Shown here: one piece after another, positions 53,798 through 63,049 of the stretch
Layout of the letters: the number at the start of each line of letters is the position of its first letter
Position numbering within the stretch: the stretch's first letter is position 1
Assembly: GCF_009906855.1 (NCBI RefSeq)
Contig: NZ_CP047650.1
Location: 3,782,001-3,846,000, forward strand
Source: Xylophilus rhododendri
Lineage (GTDB): Bacteria > Pseudomonadota > Gammaproteobacteria > Burkholderiales > Burkholderiaceae_C
Reading direction: 5' to 3'
Length of the DNA stretch: 64,000 nt
The notes under the pieces: generated by a model
Told to the model about the DNA's origin: nothing
Database searches by the model: none
What the model saw: the letters and a program-made list of their open reading frames with translations, nothing else
Program-made: the position numbers and the translations under genes

Positions 53798-54789
53798 GCG
53801 ATGGCCTCGGCGGTGCGGCGGATTTCCCAGCAGGCCACGGCATGGCCGTCCTCGGCCAGCAGGGGCGGGCATTCGCGGCTGCAGCGTTCCACGGCGAAGG
53901 CGCAGCGCGGGGCGAAGACGCAGCCGGGGATCTCGTCGACCAGCGCCGGCACCACGCCCGGGATCTCGGTCAGCCGGGCCTGTTCGCTTTCGGCGCCGCC
54001 CTCGCTGGACAGGCGCGGCATCGACTTGAGCAGCGCCTGGGTATAGGGATGCAGCGGCCGGGCGAACAGCTCTGCCACGCTGGCCTCCTCGACCTTGCGG
54101 CCGGCATACATCACCACCACCCGCTGGGCCATCTCGGCCACCACGCCCAGGTCGTGGGTGATCAGGATGATGGCCGAGCCCATGGTGCTGCGCAGCTGGC
54201 GCAGCAGGTCGAGGATCTGCGCCTGCACCGTCACGTCGAGCGCGGTGGTGGGTTCGTCGGCGATCAACAGCTGGGGTTCGCAGGCCAGCGCCATGGCGAT
54301 CATCACCCGCTGGCGCATGCCGCCCGAGAGTTCGTGCGGATACTGGCCGATGCGCCGCTCCGGCTCGGCGATGCGCACCAGCTTCAGCATGGCCAGCGCC
54401 CGTTCGCGCGCGGCGGGCTTCGAAAGCTTCTGGTGCAGCCGCAGCGTCTCGGTGAGCTGCCAGCCGATGGTCAGCACCGGGTTCAGGCTGGTCATCGGCT
54501 CCTGGAAGATCATCGAGATCTCGTTGCCGCGGATGGCGCGCATCTCGCGCTCGGACAGGCTCAACAGGTCGCGGCCGCGGAAGCGGATCGCGCCGTCGCT
54601 GGCGCTCTGGCCCTTGTCGAACAGCCGCATGATGGACATCGCGGTGACCGACTTGCCGCAGCCGCTCTCGCCGACGATGGCGAGCGTCTCGCCTTCGTCG
54701 ACCTCGAAGGACAGTCCGTCCACCGAGCGGTTGACCTTGCCGCGGCTGCGGAAGTGGGTGCGCAGGTTCTCGACTTCGAGCAGTGCCAT
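53794..54789 (-). CDS. Oligopeptide ABC transporter ATPase (OppD/DppD type)
   Basis: 331 residues. Walker [10 protein letters not shown], signature [15 protein letters not shown], Walker [13 protein letters not shown] and the C-terminal [14 protein letters not shown] extension. It pairs with the following ATPase to energise import. Seven bp separate it from the upstream permease gene. Confidence 0.93.
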   Translation of the reverse strand: MALLEVENLRTHFRSRGKVNRSVDGLSFEVDEGETLAIVGESGCGKSVTAMSIMRLFDKGQSASDGAIRFRGRDLLSLSEREMRAIRGNEISMIFQEPMTSLNPVLTIGWQLTETLRLHQKLSKPAARERALAMLKLVRIAEPERRIGQYPHELSGGMRQRVMIAMALACEPQLLIADEPTTALDVTVQAQILDLLRQLRSTMGSAIILITHDLGVVAEMAQRVVVMYAGRKVEEASVAELFARPLHPYTQALLKSMPRLSSEGGAESEQARLTEIPGVVPALVDEIPGCVFAPRCAFAVERCSRECPPLLAEDGHAVACWEIRRTAEAIA

Positions 54790-54796
54790 GGTCTTC

Positions 54797-55699
54797 TCAG
54801 CGCCGGTTGTTCATGCGGGGGTCGAAGGCGTCGCGCAGGCCGTCGCCCAGCATGTTCACCGCCAGCACCGTGGCCGACAGGAACACGGCGGGGATGAACA
54901 CCACGAAGGGCTTGACCTGCCAGAGCGAGCGCCCGTCGGACATGATGTTGCCCCACGAGGGCGTGATCGGCGGCGTGCCCACGCCGATGAAGGACAGCGA
55001 GGCCTCGATCAGCATCGCGCTGGCGCAGACATAACTCGCCTGCACCGCCAGCGGCGCCAGGGTGTTGGGCAGGATGTGTTTCCAGATCAGCCGCGGCAGG
55101 GGCGTGCCGGCGGTGATGGCGGCGTCCACATAGGGCTGCTCGCGGGCGCCCAGCACCACGCCGCGCACCAGGCGGGCGGCACGCGGCAGCTCGGCCACGG
55201 TGACGGCAATCACCACGTTGGACATGCTGGCGCGGGTCAGCGCCATCAGCGAGATCGCCAGCAGGATGGAGGGGATGGCCATCAGCCCGTCGTTGATGCG
55301 CATGATCAGGTTGTCGGCCCAGCGCGAATAGCCCGAGAGCACGCCGATGAAGAGCCCCAGCACGGTGGACAGCGCCGCCACCGAGAAACCCACGGTGAGC
55401 GACACCCGCGCCCCGTAGAGCACCCGCGAGTAGATGTCGCGGCCCAGCATGTCGGTGCCGAACCAGTGTGCGGCCGAGGGCGCGCGTATGCGCTGGCTGG
55501 GCGCGATGGCGGTGGGATCGACCGTGCCCAGCCAGGGCGCGAACACCGCCAGCAGCACGATCAGCAGCAGCAGCGTGGCGCCCAGCAGCAGGCTGGGATG
55601 GCGCTGGGCGATGCCCGCCAGGCCGCGCCGCTGGCGCACCGGCAGCAGCAGGGGAGGTCGCGCCGGCTGCGGGGTGAGGGAGATGGGCAGGGCGGACAT
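54797..55699 (-). CDS. Oligopeptide ABC transporter permease (OppC/DppC type)
   Basis: 300 residues with an N-terminal helix ([24 protein letters not shown]) and five further helices. [23 protein letters not shown] and the EAA-type loop [15 protein letters not shown] are typical of the DppC family. It lies 1 bp after the DppB-type gene stop. Confidence 0.92.
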   Translation of the reverse strand: MSALPISLTPQPARPPLLLPVRQRRGLAGIAQRHPSLLLGATLLLLIVLLAVFAPWLGTVDPTAIAPSQRIRAPSAAHWFGTDMLGRDIYSRVLYGARVSLTVGFSVAALSTVLGLFIGVLSGYSRWADNLIMRINDGLMAIPSILLAISLMALTRASMSNVVIAVTVAELPRAARLVRGVVLGAREQPYVDAAITAGTPLPRLIWKHILPNTLAPLAVQASYVCASAMLIEASLSFIGVGTPPITPSWGNIMSDGRSLWQVKPFVVFIPAVFLSATVLAVNMLGDGLRDAFDPRMNNRR

Positions 55700-55700
55700 G

Positions 55701-56642
55701 TCAGAGCCGGATGCGCGGATCGAAGACCACGTAGGTGAGGTCGACCAGCAGATTGACGATCACGTAGGAGAAGCTGAACACCAGCACCAGGCCCTGGATG
55801 ATGGGATAGTCGCGCCGCATGATGGCGTCGATGGTGAGCCGGCCCAGGCCGGGGATGGCGAACACGCTCTCGGCGATCACCGTGCCGCTGATGAGCGCGC
55901 CCACGCCGATGCCGATGATGGTGACGATGGGAATGCCGGCGTTCTTCAGCGCATGCAAAAACAGGATGGCGCGGTGGTCCAGGCCCTTGGCTCGGGCGGT
56001 GCGGATGTAGTCCTGCTGCTGCACTTCCACCACCGCCGAGCGGGTGATGCGGGCGATCAGCGCCACGTACACGCTGCCCAGCGTGGCGGCCGGCAGCAGC
56101 AGGCGCGACAGCCAGGGCCACAGCCCCTGGTCCAGCGAGACATAACCCTGCACCGGCAGCCAGTGCAGCTGCAGCGAGAACACATAGGCCAGCACATAAC
56201 CCACCACGAAGAGCGGCACCGAGAAGCCCAGCACCGCCAGGCCCATCACCGTGCGGTCCACCCAGGTCGAGACCTTGGCCGCCGCCAGCACGCCCAGCGG
56301 CACGGCGACCAGGATGGCCATCACCAGCGTGACCAGGGCCAGCGAGAGCGTGGGCCCGATGCGCTGGGCGATCAGCTCGGTGACCGGCTTGCCGGTGAAG
56401 ATGGAGGTGCCCAGGTCGCCGCGCAGGATGTGGCCGGACCAGTCGGCGAACTGCACCAGGAAGGGCCGGTCCAGGCCCAGGTTCTCGCGGATGCGGGCGA
56501 TGTCCTCGGGCAGGGCCTGGTCGCCCGCGATCACCGCCGCCGGATCGCCCGGCGCCAGGTAGAGCAGGCTGAAGACGAAGATGCCCACGATGGCCATCAC
56601 CGGCAGGGTGGCGAGGACGCGCTTGACGATGTAGGTCCACAT
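55701..56642 (-). CDS. Oligopeptide ABC transporter permease (OppB/DppB type)
   Basis: 313 residues with six membrane helices. The N-terminus MWTYIVKRVLATLPVMAIVG and the motif YIRTARAKGLDHRAILFLHALKNA are typical of DppB-type permeases. It lies 13 bp after the binding-protein gene. Confidence 0.92.
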   Translation of the reverse strand: MWTYIVKRVLATLPVMAIVGIFVFSLLYLAPGDPAAVIAGDQALPEDIARIRENLGLDRPFLVQFADWSGHILRGDLGTSIFTGKPVTELIAQRIGPTLSLALVTLVMAILVAVPLGVLAAAKVSTWVDRTVMGLAVLGFSVPLFVVGYVLAYVFSLQLHWLPVQGYVSLDQGLWPWLSRLLLPAATLGSVYVALIARITRSAVVEVQQQDYIRTARAKGLDHRAILFLHALKNAGIPIVTIIGIGVGALISGTVIAESVFAIPGLGRLTIDAIMRRDYPIIQGLVLVFSFSYVIVNLLVDLTYVVFDPRIRL

Positions 56643-56655
56643 GGCCGTGCGCTCC

Positions 56656-58248
56656 TCAGCCCGCCATCTTCACGTTGTAGAACTGCGGGAAGCCCTGCGG
56701 CACGCTGGCGATGCGCGGGCCGTAGGCCACCGGCTGGAAGAACTGGCCGAGCGGTATGTAGGGCACGTCCTCGAAGACCTGCTTCTGGATGTTGTCGCAG
56801 GCGGCCTTCTGCGCGGCCAGCGTGGGCGCGGCCAGCCAGTCGGCGCGGTACTGCTCCAGCTTGGGGCTGTCGGGCCAGCCGTACTGGCCGTTGAGGCCCT
56901 GGCCGCGGCTGTTCTGGTGGCTGGAAGGATCGAGCGCCTCGATGCCGGCGATGCTGGTGCACAGGCAGCTCCAGCCGCCTTCCTTGATGGAGGCACGGCT
57001 GGTGCGGCGCTTCTGCACCATGCCCCAGTCGAGCGACTGGTAGTCCACGTTCATGCCCAGGCGCTTCATGGTGTCGGCCGCCACGTCGGACATGGAGCGC
57101 ATATTGGCCGCGTCCGATGCCGCCAGGATCACCACCGGCTCGCCGTTGTAGCCCGCGGCCTTCAGCGCCGCCTTGGCCTTGGCCATGTCGCCCGGGCCGG
57201 TCAGCACCGACATGCCGGCGGTGCTGGCCATGGGCGTACCGGGCGTGAACACACCCACGCCGGTGCGGCTCATGCCGGGGTTGTTGCCGACCACCGCGGA
57301 CATGAAGTCCGCCTGGTTGATCACGCCGAGCAGGATGCGGCGGATGGCCGGGTTGTTGAAGGGCGCCGTCAGGTGGTTCAGGCGCAGCGAGCCGATGCTG
57401 CCGCTGGGGTCGTTCAGGTCAATCTTGATGCCCTTCTGCTCCTTGAGCAGGGGCAGCAGGTCGGCCAGCGGCTGCTCCACCCAGTCCACCTCGCCGGCCT
57501 GCAGCGCGGCAGCGGCGGTGGCGGGGTCGGGCATGGTGTGCCACTCGATGCGGTCCAGCGTGGCGATCTTGGGGCCGCCGGTGCGGCCCACGGCCGGGCC
57601 GGTGGAGGGCTTGTAGCCGGCGAACTTCTCGTAGACCACGAGCGAGCCCTCGATTCGCTCCTTGGCGAGCAGGCGGTAGGGGCCGCTGCCGACGATCTCG
57701 GTGACCTGGGTCGAAGGGTCGGTCCTGGCCAGGCGCTCCGGCATGATGCAGGGCATGGTCGAGGTGAGCTTGCCCAGCGCCGCCGGCAGCTGCGGAAAGG
57801 GCTTCTTCAGGCGGAACTGGACCACGCTGTCGCTAGGCGCCGAAAGCTCGTCGGTCTGCGCCAGCAGCTCCTTGCCGAAGGCGTCGCGCTTGCCCCAGCG
57901 CTTGATGCTGGCCACCACGTCCACCGCGCGCACCGGGGTGTTGTCGTGGAACACCAGTCCGGGGCGCAGGGTGAGTTTCCAGACCAGCCCGTCCTTCTCC
58001 ACCACATGGCCCTGCACCATCTGCGGCACCACCCGGTACTGGTCGTCCAGCCCGTAGAGCGTGTCGTAGACCAGGTAGCCGTGGTTGCGGGTGATGTAGG
58101 CAGTGGTCCAGATCGGATCGAGCACTCCCAGATCGGCCTGCGGCACGAATTTCAGCACCTGCGCCTTGGTCGCGGCGGTGACGATGGAGGGGCTCAGGGC
58201 GGCGGCCAGCGCGGCGGCCGAAGCCTGGTTGAACATGCGTCGTTTCAC
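56656..58248 (-). CDS. Peptide/nickel-type ABC substrate-binding protein
   Basis: 530 residues from a GTG start. Extracellular solute-binding protein family 5: DLGVLDPIWTTAYITRNHGY, LKPG-type segment LRPGLVFHDNTPVRA and a long two-lobe fold. The N-terminus KRRMFNQASAAALAAALSP has a twin-arginine-like pair followed by a short hydrophobic stretch, so Tat export is possible, but Sec is not excluded. First gene of the importer operon, with a palindrome-bearing promoter 40 bp upstream. Members bind peptides, glutathione, nickel or opines; the neighbouring MlrC suggests a peptide-like ligand. Confidence 0.9.
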   Translation of the reverse strand: MKRRMFNQASAAALAAALSPSIVTAATKAQVLKFVPQADLGVLDPIWTTAYITRNHGYLVYDTLYGLDDQYRVVPQMVQGHVVEKDGLVWKLTLRPGLVFHDNTPVRAVDVVASIKRWGKRDAFGKELLAQTDELSAPSDSVVQFRLKKPFPQLPAALGKLTSTMPCIMPERLARTDPSTQVTEIVGSGPYRLLAKERIEGSLVVYEKFAGYKPSTGPAVGRTGGPKIATLDRIEWHTMPDPATAAAALQAGEVDWVEQPLADLLPLLKEQKGIKIDLNDPSGSIGSLRLNHLTAPFNNPAIRRILLGVINQADFMSAVVGNNPGMSRTGVGVFTPGTPMASTAGMSVLTGPGDMAKAKAALKAAGYNGEPVVILAASDAANMRSMSDVAADTMKRLGMNVDYQSLDWGMVQKRRTSRASIKEGGWSCLCTSIAGIEALDPSSHQNSRGQGLNGQYGWPDSPKLEQYRADWLAAPTLAAQKAACDNIQKQVFEDVPYIPLGQFFQPVAYGPRIASVPQGFPQFYNVKMAG

Positions 58249-58288
58249 TTGCGCTCGCTCCAGTCTGAAGGGTGGATCAACCCGTTCG

Positions 58289-58343
58289 ATTCTGGACTTG
58301 TTATAACAAGTATGTCAAACGGATTCTTGGCTTGTTATGACAA
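58289..58343 (-). promoter_or_regulatory. Promoter and two operators for the peptide ABC operon
   Basis: On the minus strand TTGACA (-35, 58313-58318) and CAGAAT (-10, 58289-58294) are 18 bp apart. The spacer is filled by the 16-bp perfect palindrome ACTTGTTATAACAAGT (58296-58311). A second copy with one mismatch, TTGTTATGACAA (58332-58343), lies upstream with centres 33 bp apart, three helical turns. The core is identical to the site before the GntR/UTRA gene. Confidence 0.78.
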
Positions 58344-58403
58344 CTGCTATCAAGAAACGCGCCACCCTCTTTTGGTGCCGGCCTGGCGCCGGTGCCGGTG
58401 CGC

Positions 58404-59252
58404 TCAGCCGGCCTGCTGCATGCGCAGGATGCGCGCGGCCTCTTCCATGCGGGCGTCCTCCACCTCGCGCATCACCGCTTCGAGATCGACCGCGCCCTGC
58501 TGCGGCGCATAGCGGCCGGTCAGCGGCGTCTCCACCGTCAGCGCGCCGTGCTGGTAGAGCTGCCAGATCTCCTCGCCGTAGCGGGTGGTCTTCAGGGCCG
58601 GCGCGAACTGGCCGAAGAAGGCGCGCAGATTGGCCACGTCGCGCAGCAGCATGCGGGCGGCGTGGTTGTTGCCGGCGGCATCCACCGCCTGCGGCAGGTC
58701 GATGATGACCGGGCCGTCGGCGGCCAGCAGGATGTTGAATTCCGACAGGTCGCCGTGCACCACGCCCGCGCACAGCATGCGCACCACCTCGCGCAGCAGG
58801 GTGGCGTGGTGGGCGAGGGCATCGGCTTCGCTGAAGGCCACGTCGTTCAGGCGCGGCGCGGCGTCGCCCTCGGCATCGGTCACCAGCTCCATCAGCAGCA
58901 CGCCTTCGGCGAAGTTGTAGGGCGTGGGCACCCGCACGCCGGCATCCGCCAGGCGGTAGAGCGCATCGACCTCGGCGCTCTGCCAGGCGGCCTCCATGGC
59001 CTGCTTGCCGAACTTGGTGCCCTTGGCCATGGCGCGCGCCTGGCGCGAGTTCTTCACCTTGCGGTTCTCGGTGTAGTCCACCGCCTGGCGGAAGCTGCGG
59101 TGGGTGGCTTCCTTGTAGACCTTGGCGCAGAGGGTGTCCTCGCCCAGGCGGACCACGAAGACCATGGCTTCCTTGCCGCTCATGAGCTGGCGCACCACGG
59201 TGTCTATGAGGCCTTCTTCGATCAGGGGCTGGAGTCTGGGGGGTGTACGCAT
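58404..59252 (-). CDS. RIO-type serine protein kinase (PA4780-like)
   Basis: 282 residues from ATG 59252. SGKEAMVFVVR is the P-loop, AKVYK carries the ATP-binding lysine, HGDLSEFNIL is the catalytic loop and IIDLPQAVD replaces the DFG segment, all typical of RIO1-like kinases. Bacterial members autophosphorylate; targets are mostly unknown. It is divergent from the SLAC1 channel gene. The upstream methionines in frame (59297) are less likely. Confidence 0.9.
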   Translation of the reverse strand: MRTPPRLQPLIEEGLIDTVVRQLMSGKEAMVFVVRLGEDTLCAKVYKEATHRSFRQAVDYTENRKVKNSRQARAMAKGTKFGKQAMEAAWQSAEVDALYRLADAGVRVPTPYNFAEGVLLMELVTDAEGDAAPRLNDVAFSEADALAHHATLLREVVRMLCAGVVHGDLSEFNILLAADGPVIIDLPQAVDAAGNNHAARMLLRDVANLRAFFGQFAPALKTTRYGEEIWQLYQHGALTVETPLTGRYAPQQGAVDLEAVMREVEDARMEEAARILRMQQAG

Positions 59253-59395
59253 CGTGCATTGTCGCGGCACCGCTGCTCTCTCCATCGGCAGGCACATTCC
59301 CCTCCCTCCGGCGGAAGCGGGTTCGACGGGGTTCTCCTAGAGTCGGCCGCACGGCAATCCGCGCATGGGCGTGCGTGCCGGCCAGGGAGTCCGTG

Positions 59396-60397
59396 ATGAA
59401 TGAAGGGGTTGTGGCCGCGAGGCCCGGCGTGCCGTCGCCGACCGTCGAGAAGCCGCTGCTGGCGCGCCTGTCGGTGGCCATGTTCGGCATGGTGATGGGC
59501 GTGGGCGGGCTGGCCAACGCCTGGGCCGCGGCGCATCGGGTTTTGGGCGCGCCGCTCCTGGTCAGCCAGCTGCTGCTGGCGCTGGCGGTGCTGGGTTTCG
59601 TGGTGCTGGGCGTGGCGCACCTGGCCAAGCTCGCCCTCTGCTTCGAGGCGGTGGCCGAGGAGTTCGCCCATCCGGTGCGCTCCAGCTTCTTTCCGGCCAT
59701 CTCGGTGGCGGCCGTGGTGCTGTCCATCGGCCTGCGCCCTTATTCGCATGCGGCGGCCGAGTTGCTGTGGTGCGCCGGCGCGGGGATGCACCTGGTCTTC
59801 GCGCTGACACTGATCCGGCGCTGGGTGCTGCATCCGCAGGACGAGGGTGTGCTGACGCCCGCCTGGTTCATCCCGGTGGTGGGCAACATCCTGGTGCCGG
59901 TGGGCGGCGTGCCGCTGGGCCATGTCGACATCAGCTGGTTCTTCTTCTCGGTCGGCCTGATGCTGTGGCTGTCCTTCTTCACCATCGTGCTGCACCGGGT
60001 GCTGTTCGTGCCGGCGATGAGCCAGCGCAGCATGCCCACGCTGTTCATCCTGCTGGCGCCGCCTTCCATCGGCCTGTCGGCGTACATGGCCTTCACCGGC
60101 GGCCATGCGGGCGCGATGGGCGACATCCTCTACTGCCTGGCGCTGTTCATCGCCATCCTGCTGGCCAGCCTGGGCCGCCACATGGCGCACGGGCCCTTCT
60201 TCATGAGCTGGTGGGCGATGACCTTTCCGGTGGATGGCTGGGCCGGCGCCAGCCTGGGCTACTACGCGGCGCGGCCCGATCCGATGACGGCGGCGGTGGC
60301 CGTCGTGGCGCTGGGCGCGGCGACGGCGATGCTGCTCTGGGTGGGCGCCCGCACGGCGGTGCACATCGCCACCGGCGCGGCCTTCCGCGAAGATTGA
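59396..60397 (+). CDS. SLAC1/TehA-family anion channel
   Basis: 333 residues with about ten membrane helices. LARLSVAMFGMVMGVGGLANAW and VRSSFFPAISVAAVVLS, then TPAWFIPVVGNILVPVGG, are typical of the TehA/SLAC1 group (C4-dicarboxylate/tellurite family), inner-membrane anion channels. The start at 59396 gives the family length; an upstream frame is ignored. A DUF1622 gene follows 19 bp later. Confidence 0.87.
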   Translation: MNEGVVAARPGVPSPTVEKPLLARLSVAMFGMVMGVGGLANAWAAAHRVLGAPLLVSQLLLALAVLGFVVLGVAHLAKLALCFEAVAEEFAHPVRSSFFPAISVAAVVLSIGLRPYSHAAAELLWCAGAGMHLVFALTLIRRWVLHPQDEGVLTPAWFIPVVGNILVPVGGVPLGHVDISWFFFSVGLMLWLSFFTIVLHRVLFVPAMSQRSMPTLFILLAPPSIGLSAYMAFTGGHAGAMGDILYCLALFIAILLASLGRHMAHGPFFMSWWAMTFPVDGWAGASLGYYAARPDPMTAAVAVVALGAATAMLLWVGARTAVHIATGAAFRED

Positions 60398-60416
60398 AAC
60401 GCAGGCACCGCGCGCC

Positions 60417-60761
60417 ATGTTCGAGCACTCCGAGCACCTGGTCCGCCTGGGCGTCGAATGGCTGCGGCTGTTCGTCGAGGCCCTGGGCGCGGCGACCATC
60501 TGCGTGGGCCTGCTGGCCACGCTGCGGGTGCTGCTGTCGCGGCTGTCCGCCGGCGGCGGCCGGCCGCACGGCCAGGCACGCGTCACCTTCGCCCGCTACC
60601 TGACCTTCGCGCTGGAGCTGCAGCTGGCGGCCGATGTGCTGTCCACCTCGGTCTCGCCGAGCTGGGACCAGATCGGCAAGCTCGCGGCGATCGCGGTGAT
60701 CCGCACCGCGCTCAATTTCTTCCTGCGCCAGGAAATGCAGGAGCAGGGCCGGCCCGGCTGA
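60417..60761 (+). CDS. DUF1622 family membrane protein
   Basis: 114 residues with two or three hydrophobic segments (LFVEALGAATICVGLLATL at the start; LELQLAADVLSTSV and AAIAVIRTALNFFL later). The ARYLTFALELQLAADVL and IRTALNFFL segments are hallmarks of DUF1622. Function unknown. It is close behind the SLAC1 channel and could be a partner. Confidence 0.85.
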   Translation: MFEHSEHLVRLGVEWLRLFVEALGAATICVGLLATLRVLLSRLSAGGGRPHGQARVTFARYLTFALELQLAADVLSTSVSPSWDQIGKLAAIAVIRTALNFFLRQEMQEQGRPG

Positions 60762-60957
60762 GCCCGCGCCGGACCGCATCTCATCGCGCGACCGGGCCGC
60801 ATTGGCGGACCTGCACCCCACCGTCGGCGGGGCTGGCCCCTGGGTCGGTGCGCGGGCGATTGTTGCCGGTGCCGAAATTCTCTGGTGCGCGGCGCCGTCG
60901 CGAGCCGGCCCGTCGCTGCTTCCATAATTTCCGGCTTCATCGATCACGGGAAATATC

Positions 60958-61632
60958 TTGTCCGACACCACCGACACCCCCTCTTCCGCAACCGACGCGT
61001 CCGGCCTGCTGCAGCGCCTGAACTGGCGCTACGCCACCAAGAAGATGGACCCCGCCCGCAAGGTGCCGCAGGAGAAGGTCGACCGCATCGTGGAGGCCGC
61101 GCGTCTGGCGCCCACCTCCAGCGGCCTGCAGCCTTTCGAGATCGTCGTCGTGACCGATCCCGAGGTGCGCGAGCGCATCAAGGCCATCGCCTGGAACCAG
61201 GGCCAGGTCACCGACAGCTCGCACCTGCTGGTCTTCGCCGCCTGGGACGACTACACCGCCGAGCGCATCAACGCCATGTTCGACCTGACCAACGAGGTGC
61301 GGGGCATCCGCAACGAAGGCTGGGAGAACTACCGGGCGATGCTGCTGGGCAGCTATCCGCAGCGCGGCAGCGAGGTCAATTTCGCCCATGCGGCGCGCCA
61401 GGCCTATATCGGCCTGGGCGCGGCGCTGATCGCGGCCGCCTACGAGGAAGTCGACAGCGTGCCGATGGAGGGCTTCGACCCGGCGGCCCTGGACGAGATC
61501 CTCGGCCTGCGCGCCCGCGGCCTGCGCAGCGCGGCCATCCTGCCGCTGGGCTACCGCGATGCGGGCGGCGACTGGCTGGTCAACCTGGAGAAGGTGCGCC
61601 GCCCGCGCGGGCAGTTCGTCTCCGAGGTCTGA
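60958..61632 (+). CDS. NAD(P)H-dependent nitroreductase-family oxidoreductase (NfsB-like)
   Basis: 224 residues from a TTG start. LNWRYATKKMDPARKVP, ARLAPTSSGLQPFEIVVV and RGLRSAAILPLGYRD are the FMN-binding signatures of the NfsB group of nitroreductases, which reduce nitroaromatics and quinones in the cytoplasm. The 196 bp before it hold nothing recognisable. It converges on the NlpC/P60-like gene. Confidence 0.9.
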   Translation: MSDTTDTPSSATDASGLLQRLNWRYATKKMDPARKVPQEKVDRIVEAARLAPTSSGLQPFEIVVVTDPEVRERIKAIAWNQGQVTDSSHLLVFAAWDDYTAERINAMFDLTNEVRGIRNEGWENYRAMLLGSYPQRGSEVNFAHAARQAYIGLGAALIAAAYEEVDSVPMEGFDPAALDEILGLRARGLRSAAILPLGYRDAGGDWLVNLEKVRRPRGQFVSEV

Positions 61633-61642
61633 GCCAGCGCCC

Positions 61643-62245
61643 TCAACGCGGCATGGCGAGAAACCAGGCGTAGATCGATTTCGGCTGCCGCTGGAAGGCC
61701 TCTGCCGCGTTCACCTTGATCGCATCGTGCGGCGCCTCCATGAAGTTGGAGGCCGAGCAGTGCGCGATCCTGGTGGCATGGCCGTCGGCGCCCACTTCGG
61801 TGACCAGGCCGACATGGCCGTAGGTCTCGCCGCTGCCTTGTTTCGGATAGACCACCAGGCCGCCCACCTCGGCCAGCGCGGTCTTGCGGAATTGCCGGGC
61901 CGGGCCGCAGGCGTCCTGCCAGATGTTGTCGGTGTTGAGCCAGACATCTCCGGCGGGCGAGCTGAAGTGCCGCGCGATGCCCAGCGCCCAGCAGACATAA
62001 CCCGAGCAGTCGCAGGCGGGCGCGACCAGGTTGGGGTCCTTCAGGTCTAGCCCGGCCGCCTCGGCCAGGGGCTTGAGGGCCGCCTGCTGCGCGGCCGGCA
62101 AGCCGGGCCACTCGCGGCCGATGGCGAGCGCTTGCGTCGGCGAGGCGGCCCGCGGATCCTGCCCGCCGGCGCCAGCCCAGTACACCGTGCCCTGCCCGGT
62201 GGCGGACAGCGCCCGCGCCAAAACCTGCTTGACCGTCATCACCAT
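61643..62245 (-). CDS. NlpC/P60- or CHAP-like peptidoglycan hydrolase
   Basis: 200 residues from ATG 62245, preceded by AGAAGGAG. The catalytic Cys is C80 in DCSGYVCWALG and the His is H144 in YGHVGLV. No signal peptide is visible, so it may act in the cytoplasm, be released by other means, or belong to prophage/secretion-type effectors. The much longer frame upstream is antisense to the response regulator and is not used. Confidence 0.8.
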   Translation of the reverse strand: MVMTVKQVLARALSATGQGTVYWAGAGGQDPRAASPTQALAIGREWPGLPAAQQAALKPLAEAAGLDLKDPNLVAPACDCSGYVCWALGIARHFSSPAGDVWLNTDNIWQDACGPARQFRKTALAEVGGLVVYPKQGSGETYGHVGLVTEVGADGHATRIAHCSASNFMEAPHDAIKVNAAEAFQRQPKSIYAWFLAMPR

Positions 62246-62374
62246 GCCGACTCCTTCTGGGGAAGGCTGCAGACCATACGCCCATGGCGCATGCACGGCC
62301 AGTAGCGTCTTGACGCGATGGGCACGGCGGCCCGGGCGGTGCCAGAATCGCGCGTCGCCCCCGCCGGAGAAAAG

Positions 62375-63049
62375 ATGCCGACCCGTGTCCTCATCGTCGA
62401 AGACGAGCCGGAGTTCATGCGCCGCTTCTCCAGCGCGGTGCTCAACGACGGCTCGCTCAGCCTGGTCGCCGCCGTCAACACGGGGCAGGCAGGGCTGGCG
62501 ATGCTCGACCTGCAGGTGCCCGACGTGCTGCTGGTGGACCTGGGCCTGCCGGACATGAACGGCGTGGCCCTCATCGCCCATGCGGCGCGCCACCATCCGG
62601 CCTGCGACATCCTGGTGGTGACCATGTTCGCCGACGACGACCATGTGGTGTCCTCGATCGAGGCCGGCGCCAGCGGCTATCTGCTGAAGGACGCCTCGGC
62701 CGAACGCATCGTGGCCAGCATCCACGAGCTGCGCGCCGGCGGCGCGCCGATCAGCCCGGGCATCGCGCGCCGGGTGCTGGCGCGCTTTCGGGCCAAGGCC
62801 GAGGCCACGGTCAGCGTTCCGGTCACCATGCCTTCGGTGGATGCGCAGGCCGACGTGTCGCCGCTGACCCCGCGCGAGAGCGAGCTGCTGCGCATGATCG
62901 CCAAGGGTTTCACCTTCGAGACCATCGGCACGCTGCTCGACATCTCGCCGCATACGGTGGTGGCCCACGTCAAGAAGATCTACCGCAAGCTCTCGGTCCA
63001 CTCGCGCAGCGAAGCGGTCTACGAAGCCGGCCAGCTGGGCCTGCTGTGA
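62375..63049 (+). CDS. LuxR-type two-component response regulator
   Basis: 224 residues from ATG 62375 with GGAGA upstream. The receiver domain (residues 1 to about 120) has the phosphoacceptor Asp in LLVDLGLPDMNG and Lys in YLLKDAS. The C-terminal LuxR HTH (about 160-220) has LTPRESELLRMIAKGFTFETIG. Its stop overlaps the start of a sensor kinase gene (GTGA), so the pair is a two-component system. Confidence 0.92.
   Translation: MPTRVLIVEDEPEFMRRFSSAVLNDGSLSLVAAVNTGQAGLAMLDLQVPDVLLVDLGLPDMNGVALIAHAARHHPACDILVVTMFADDDHVVSSIEAGASGYLLKDASAERIVASIHELRAGGAPISPGIARRVLARFRAKAEATVSVPVTMPSVDAQADVSPLTPRESELLRMIAKGFTFETIGTLLDISPHTVVAHVKKIYRKLSVHSRSEAVYEAGQLGLL

Noticed and set aside
61643..63001. 452-codon minus-strand frame extending the NlpC-like gene
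   Set aside because: The extension is antisense to the response regulator; a strong ribosome-binding site precedes ATG 62245.
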